Assembly: GCF_000224145.3 (NCBI RefSeq)
Contig: NC_020168.2
Coordinates: 6,429,792-6,493,791, forward strand
Direction: 5' to 3'
DNA length: 64,000 bases
Source: Ciona intestinalis
Lineage: Eukaryota; Chordata; Ascidiacea; Phlebobranchia; Cionidae
Under the pieces are notes generated by a model. That model was not told where the DNA came from, did no database searches, and was given only the letters and a program-made list of their open reading frames with translations. The position numbers and the translations under genes were made by a program. Below, piece by piece: positions 60,001 to 64,000 of this stretch; positions within the stretch are counted from its first letter, which is position 1; each line of letters begins with the position of its first letter.

Positions 60001-62469
60001 GTAATCAAGAAACGTACCTTGTTTTCACAAAGATAAACTATGCCTCGAATTTCTACATGCAAGACTATACCATATAGCAGGGTGGGGGAAGATGGGACAC
60101 TTTTCATTCCATTTTCTCGTCCCATTTGATAGTAAACAAAGAACGTTCAAAGAAACATACAAGTTGATACAACCGTATCCTCACGACTCCCATAGACCGT
60201 TGTTAATGTTTAAAATATGATCAGAATATTTGAATATTATGTGCTATAGCTGTTCCATCCCCCCACACTACTATATATCAGTCTTAAGTTTTTAAGTTAA
60301 AGTTAAGTTAGACCTATATTGCAACAGTCGTAAAAGGCGTTGATTTCAGGCGGAAAAAAAACACAAAACGCCGTCCTGGATATTTTGTAAATAATTATGT
60401 TACGTTTCCAATATCCCTGTAGTTGTGAGATACATTAGACATATAGATTACAATAATAAAATGAATCGTTTGTTATCTGAATTAACTTACAGTTCTCAAA
60501 AATCTAATTTAAAAACAAGCCCTTGTCTAGAATCGATATAAGCAGGGCTATGTGGGTTAATACAACTTGCAATGTGCAAGTACATACTAATGTATTATAA
60601 TGGTATCCATCAATGGTTATCAGGTTTGGCAAAGTGAATTCGATTTGCGTCGAATACTTAAGTAGTGGGCGTTTTTACGAAATGCATTAATTGATCCCAA
60701 TCCGAACTGATGGTTGAATAAGTTTGGTATATTTCCAGAATACGCATTAGGTAATGTTAATGTAATAACAGCATGCGTTCGCTGCAATAGCTTCGATAAC
60801 TAAACTGTGGACATAGAAGTGGCAACCATGGATAAATCACTTCAGTTCCAACCCATAGGGGCATAAATAACCAAACCAACCACACGTTATGTATATGCTT
60901 ATTCACACTCCACTATAAGCATGATATAGTGACTTCTTCGTAAAGTTTAACTCCCCACAAAACATGTTTTATAACATATCTATGTTCTACCTCGGACGTA
61001 ATGACGTATTTCTTGGTACGACTTGGGAACACCAGCATCCCATGCGTCTCGTGGATTCCTTGCTTAGTCCTTATTTGGTCGGCTTTGTATGGCTCGAACT
61101 TCATAGCGACTGGGTCATCAAAATATTCTGCAATCTGGCTACAGTTGAGTAGCCTGGTCCCTGCGCTGAAGGGCAAGGAAGTGTTACTGGATTATATACA
61201 ACAAGGTTTCTAATAGTTTATTTGCGTCGCGTTTTAAAACACTTGCTGAACCATGGCCCAAAGGATAATTATGAAGAGTTAAAAATATACAACAAAAACG
61301 AGGAGTACATTGCCTAAAAGTAGGGTTCCGATACACATATCGTTGCGACGCTTTGGAAAAGCTGAACTTGCGAAACGCCATCAAAAAAGGTATCTATTAA
61401 CGACGTATATTACCAAAGTTGTATTGATACAGTTCTGTGGGGTACAAGGTAGACACCTTCAGCACATAATACCCAATATCCTGATCGTGTTTTAAAAAAC
61501 AACGCTCAATGGGAGTGGTAAGGGTGTGGTTTTAAAATTCCTTGAATATTATTTGTTTACTATGAAACGGGACGAGAAATTATAAAAAAAAAAACGTTTC
61601 CCATCTTACCCTATATATAAACGACGTAGCGTTTACCGTATGGTTTCTCAGTGCGTAGTTAGACCCGTGCTTTAACCATTGACCAACTCGCAATAATGAG
61701 CGGACATGGCTTCGGAAACTGGAGCAGTAATTACGGTTATTAAATAAGGAATTTAAAAATTCTTTGGCAGTTTCTAATTTCTCACCTGGCGCTGGGTGTG
61801 GCCGGATTATAACGAAGTTTGGTTGGTTGTATGGTCGTTGTTTTGTCTGTTGAATAAATTAAGTATTTTGTATTGGAAACAATATTATATGGTATATGTT
61901 GGGGTAAGATGGTCTATATTTTTACTCGTTTTTATTTTACTATTTGGAAGAAAACAAGGAATATTTACAGAGTATTTTACCACATTCTCACGACTCTTAA
62001 AAGACCGTTGTTAAATAAGCACGATCATAGCAGCATATGAGCTAACTGTGTCCATCTTACCCCACACTACTGTACAAATAGAGTCTAGCGTAAAAATTGT
62101 TGCTAAACACTAGATTGACACGTCATAAATACAATTCCTACGTCACAACTTACTTTGTAGACCTTCAGTGAAGCCCGATAAAATGACTCGCGTACAAGCG
62201 CTCGGTGAACAATCGTTTAAACTCCATTTCGAAACATTGACGATGTTTTTTAATTGTTTATACTCCAAAATAACGTCATTTTCGATCTGTTCAAAATCTT
62301 CTCTGCCGGAAATCGCGATGACGTCACGATGATGACGTCGTAGGCACGTGATTTTGTTCGTTACGGTCCAATGAGCTTCGTACATGAAGTAAACCGACGT
62401 AAACGCGAGAACGAGAAATAATTCTCGAATTTTTCGAACTGTTGTTGGGTAATTGCTGCATTGTACCAT
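57047..62469 (-). CDS. Divergent secretory-pathway kinase, VLK/PKDCC- or FAM69-like
   Basis: Exons: 62154-62469 (ATG 62469), 60991-61160, 59842-59988, 58812-58959, 58051-58232, 57689-57863, 57047-57136. Phases agree everywhere except between 59842 and 58959, where one small exon is probably missing. An N-terminal signal anchor (LFLVLAFTSVYFMYE) places it in the ER/Golgi lumen or outside. Kinase landmarks are a Gly-loop-like LSGFTEG, PVAMKF (ATP-site Lys, about residue 126), LPGIPELYGACINEKYV, FLHDVHGSQF in place of the HRD loop, and NDMDN in place of DFG. A Cys-rich segment follows (CIDDSHCAAP to PCHDASPVCDENKCAGFNASL), then a helical end. The C-x-G-x-N pattern and Cys spacing after the metal-binding Asp fit VLK/FAM69 kinases, some of which phosphorylate secreted proteins. 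Four introns carry MITEs. Family placement is from memory of motifs. Confidence 0.65.
57396..57580. mobile_element. MITE, AGTAGGGTGGGG family
   Basis: 'tactgtgtggtaagatggga' at left, 'atttccccaccctactaaat' at right. Interior 'tctgatcgtgttttaaacaa'. In an intron of the kinase gene. Confidence 0.87.
59050..59285. repeat. Tandem 71-bp-family units (three, diverged)
   Basis: Units with 'gacagtgagcatgaggtgtg', 'aatacaccaggtgtaactgg' and 'aataagacacccatgtttaa'. Same family as the array at 3828, in the kinase intron where one exon may be missing. Confidence 0.85.
59725..59806. repeat. About 32-bp tandem repeat, three units
   Basis: 'cccgtgtgcgcaacatt' followed by 'gtaattaacttttac', three times, just 3' of a kinase exon donor. 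Confidence 0.85.
60073..60280. mobile_element. MITE, AGTAGGGTGGGG family
   Basis: 'agcagggtgggggaagatgg' at left, 'tccccccacactactatata' at right. A full-length copy of about 205 bp in a kinase intron. Confidence 0.88.
61430..61620. mobile_element. MITE, AGTAGGGTGGGG family, diverged
   Basis: 'ctgtggggtacaaggtagac' at left, 'gtttcccatcttaccctata' at right, with interior 'tatcctgatcgtgttttaaa'. Kinase intron 1. Confidence 0.8.
61890..62075. mobile_element. MITE, AGTAGGGTGGGG family, diverged
   Basis: 'atatgttggggtaagatggt' at left, 'ccatcttaccccacactact' at right. It lies within about 270 bp of the copy at 61430, in kinase intron 1. Confidence 0.82.
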
Positions 62470-63120
62470 GTCACAATCAAACCGGGGACGTCACAATCGG
62501 ATTTTTTCTAGAAATATTTTTCTATCCTGCTGTTAATGAACAAGGGGTTGTCGAGACTGTTTCCTAAAAACGCAGGATTTAATTATAAATATGCCAGTCA
62601 CAAAACAATGATTGTTCTGGTGTAAATACACTGCTTAAATCGCTCGATTAATAGTCTGTAAAACCAATGTTCAACTATGCTCGCTTTAAATATGTTTCGT
62701 CATCAGAAAAGACACTTGATGACGTCACACGATGTTGTTCAGCGTCCGAGTTGTTCACTATTGATCTGTTGGGCTATTTTTACTTCCCTTTTCAAAAAAG
62801 GCTAAACCGTTCTTTTTTAAGCCCCAACCTGGCTGGTATTGCAATTATTTCCCATGTCACAGCATAACCATATGATGTACATTATAAAGACATTCTGTTA
62901 CTGAAACAAAACTCTTTCAAGCAAAATTCCTCGCAGTCTTCCCGGCTTGTTTAAAAACTCGTAAAAGTGCCCACTTTTTGATTTAAAATTCTGACCAACA
63001 CTCGCCGACGGCAATGAATGCGTGTCGTCGTCCAGCTATTGTTACGTACCACGTTCTCATTGACACGATCATTGCATTCTTTTGTCATAACTGGATATAT
63101 CGACGAAGCTGCAACGCGTT
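62470..63120. other. Upstream region of the kinase gene
   Basis: No convincing exon. It contains several TGACGTCA-like or 'gacgtcac' motifs (for example near 62716-62730), which also occur at 62325-62340 inside exon 1. Probably the promoter side of the kinase gene. Confidence 0.4.
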
Positions 63121-63126
63121 TTCTAT

Positions 63127-63330
63127 TATATAGTAGGATATAGGGGAAGATGGGACACCTTTTCATTATTTTTCGTCCCATTTGGGAGTAAACAAAAAAC
63201 ATTTAAAGAATTAATAAAACGTGTCCTTACGACTCCCAGAGACCGTCGTTAATTGTTTAAAGTACGATCAAGATGTTTGGATTTTATGTGCTAAAGGTGT
63301 CCCATCTTTCCCCATCATACTATACTACTT
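63127..63330. mobile_element. MITE, AGTAGGGTGGGG family
   Basis: 'agtaggatataggggaagat' at left, 'atctttccccatcatactat' at right. The right end is amplified (see 63310-63372). Confidence 0.87.
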
Positions 63331-63372
63331 TTCCCCATCATACTATACTGCTTTTCCCCATCATACTATACT
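63310..63372. repeat. 24-bp tandem repeat made from a MITE end
   Basis: Three units of 'ttccccatcatactatactg' with 'cttt'. The unit is the terminal inverted repeat of the neighbouring MITE. Confidence 0.85.
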
Positions 63373-63374
63373 GT

Positions 63375-64000
63375 TCTGGAAACGCAAAGTTGTTGCAAAC
63401 AGTATCTTGAACGCTGCTTTATCACCCTTGGCCAGCCCCGTGGTAAGTTTTAACATTGCATAACACCATGACGTAGGAAGGAAACCGTAATCACATAATA
63501 CCTCAAGTTCCCTATCTTTTTTACAGTTATTAACGCGCTTTTAGTATAGTGACGATAGGGTTACCTAAAAGGAGAATGAAAACATGAACCATTTTACCCA
63601 AACATATCGACCCCCTAAATCATTAATAACAGTCACCTCTTTCTAGACTTTGGTGCCCTTCAACTTTCCTAATAAATAAATAAGCAAACGATACTACCGT
63701 ACGTTATAGGTCATTACTAATGACATTCTTTCGGCTTTCACAAACGATTAAACATTGCACAACACCTTAAGCCTAACTTGATGACTTTCAATTAAACATT
63801 ACTCGACTCAGCTCAGCGGAAATTGATAAATTCCAGAATCTTTGTTTTGCTAATTGCTGTCTTAGCGCACTTGCGGTAACTGCATGCCCTGGGGTGTTGT
63901 GTAGTGTTACAACGCAGGTCCATGTACACACAGACACTTGGTAAGCGAGGCTAAGGTTACAACTTGCTAATCCCAAAAACCAACAAGGTTTTGAAATTAG
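63375..64000. other. Non-coding end of window
   Basis: AT-rich DNA without recognised exons or repeats. The minus-strand frame at 63788-63976 has no known motif and poor context. Confidence 0.5.

Noticed and set aside
63788-63976. 62-codon minus-strand frame at the window end
   Set aside because: No motif, no splice context, ordinary length for chance in this DNA.

Overview
This is a eukaryotic nuclear window from a tunicate, almost certainly Ciona (intestinalis/robusta type). The evidence is AT-rich introns of a few hundred bases with GT-AG borders, chordate gene families, tRNA-derived SINEs with an (ATTC)n-type tail, very abundant short palindromic MITE-like repeats, and segments present twice at allele-like divergence beside N gaps. 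I spliced seven protein-coding genes by hand. For six of them the reading phase closes across every junction used or all but one; the TTLL 3' end is ambiguous. No rRNA, canonical tRNA, CRISPR, bacterial-type operon or virus-derived element was seen.

Layout. 0.5-16.1 kb, minus strand: a TTLL6/TTLL13-type tubulin polyglutamylase, interrupted on the assembly by a misplaced block (about 9.6-14.3 kb). 17.7-20.9 kb, minus: a complete CDC34/UBE2R E2 ubiquitin-conjugating enzyme; its last three exons occur again at 11.75-13.67 kb in the misplaced block. 23.6-28.75 kb, plus: NAF1, the H/ACA snoRNP assembly factor, in 12 exons. 29.7-44.6 kb, plus: a 26-exon gene for a protein of about 1,096 residues with two calponin-homology-like regions, a basic NLS-like motif and a long ankyrin array. 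45.5-48.85 kb, minus: a GT10 alpha-fucosyltransferase with a threonine-rich stem. 54.58-55.72 kb, plus: a short four-exon mucin-like type I membrane protein. 57.0-62.5 kb, minus: a divergent secretory-pathway kinase resembling VLK/PKDCC and FAM69. The rest is repeat-rich non-coding DNA.

Assembly. Three segments occur twice: 8836-9551 = 14407-15120, 10609-14281 = 16605-20236, and 9602-10108 = 50588-51102. The copies of each pair differ by a few percent with indels, and the 8.8-14.3 kb copies abut N gaps at 9552-9601, 10109-10608 and 14282-14406. The simplest reading is that alternative-haplotype contigs were placed inside the TTLL gene. A fourth duplication, 31239-31588 = 31639-31983, brackets a gap inside a transposon.

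Biology. The genes are not one pathway. The last three (fucosyltransferase, mucin-like protein, secretory kinase) all act in the secretory pathway or at the cell surface. The clearest new-looking items are the CH plus ankyrin protein, the small mucin-like membrane protein, an 8-bp-TSD hAT-like element, and a MITE family with at least ten copies here.
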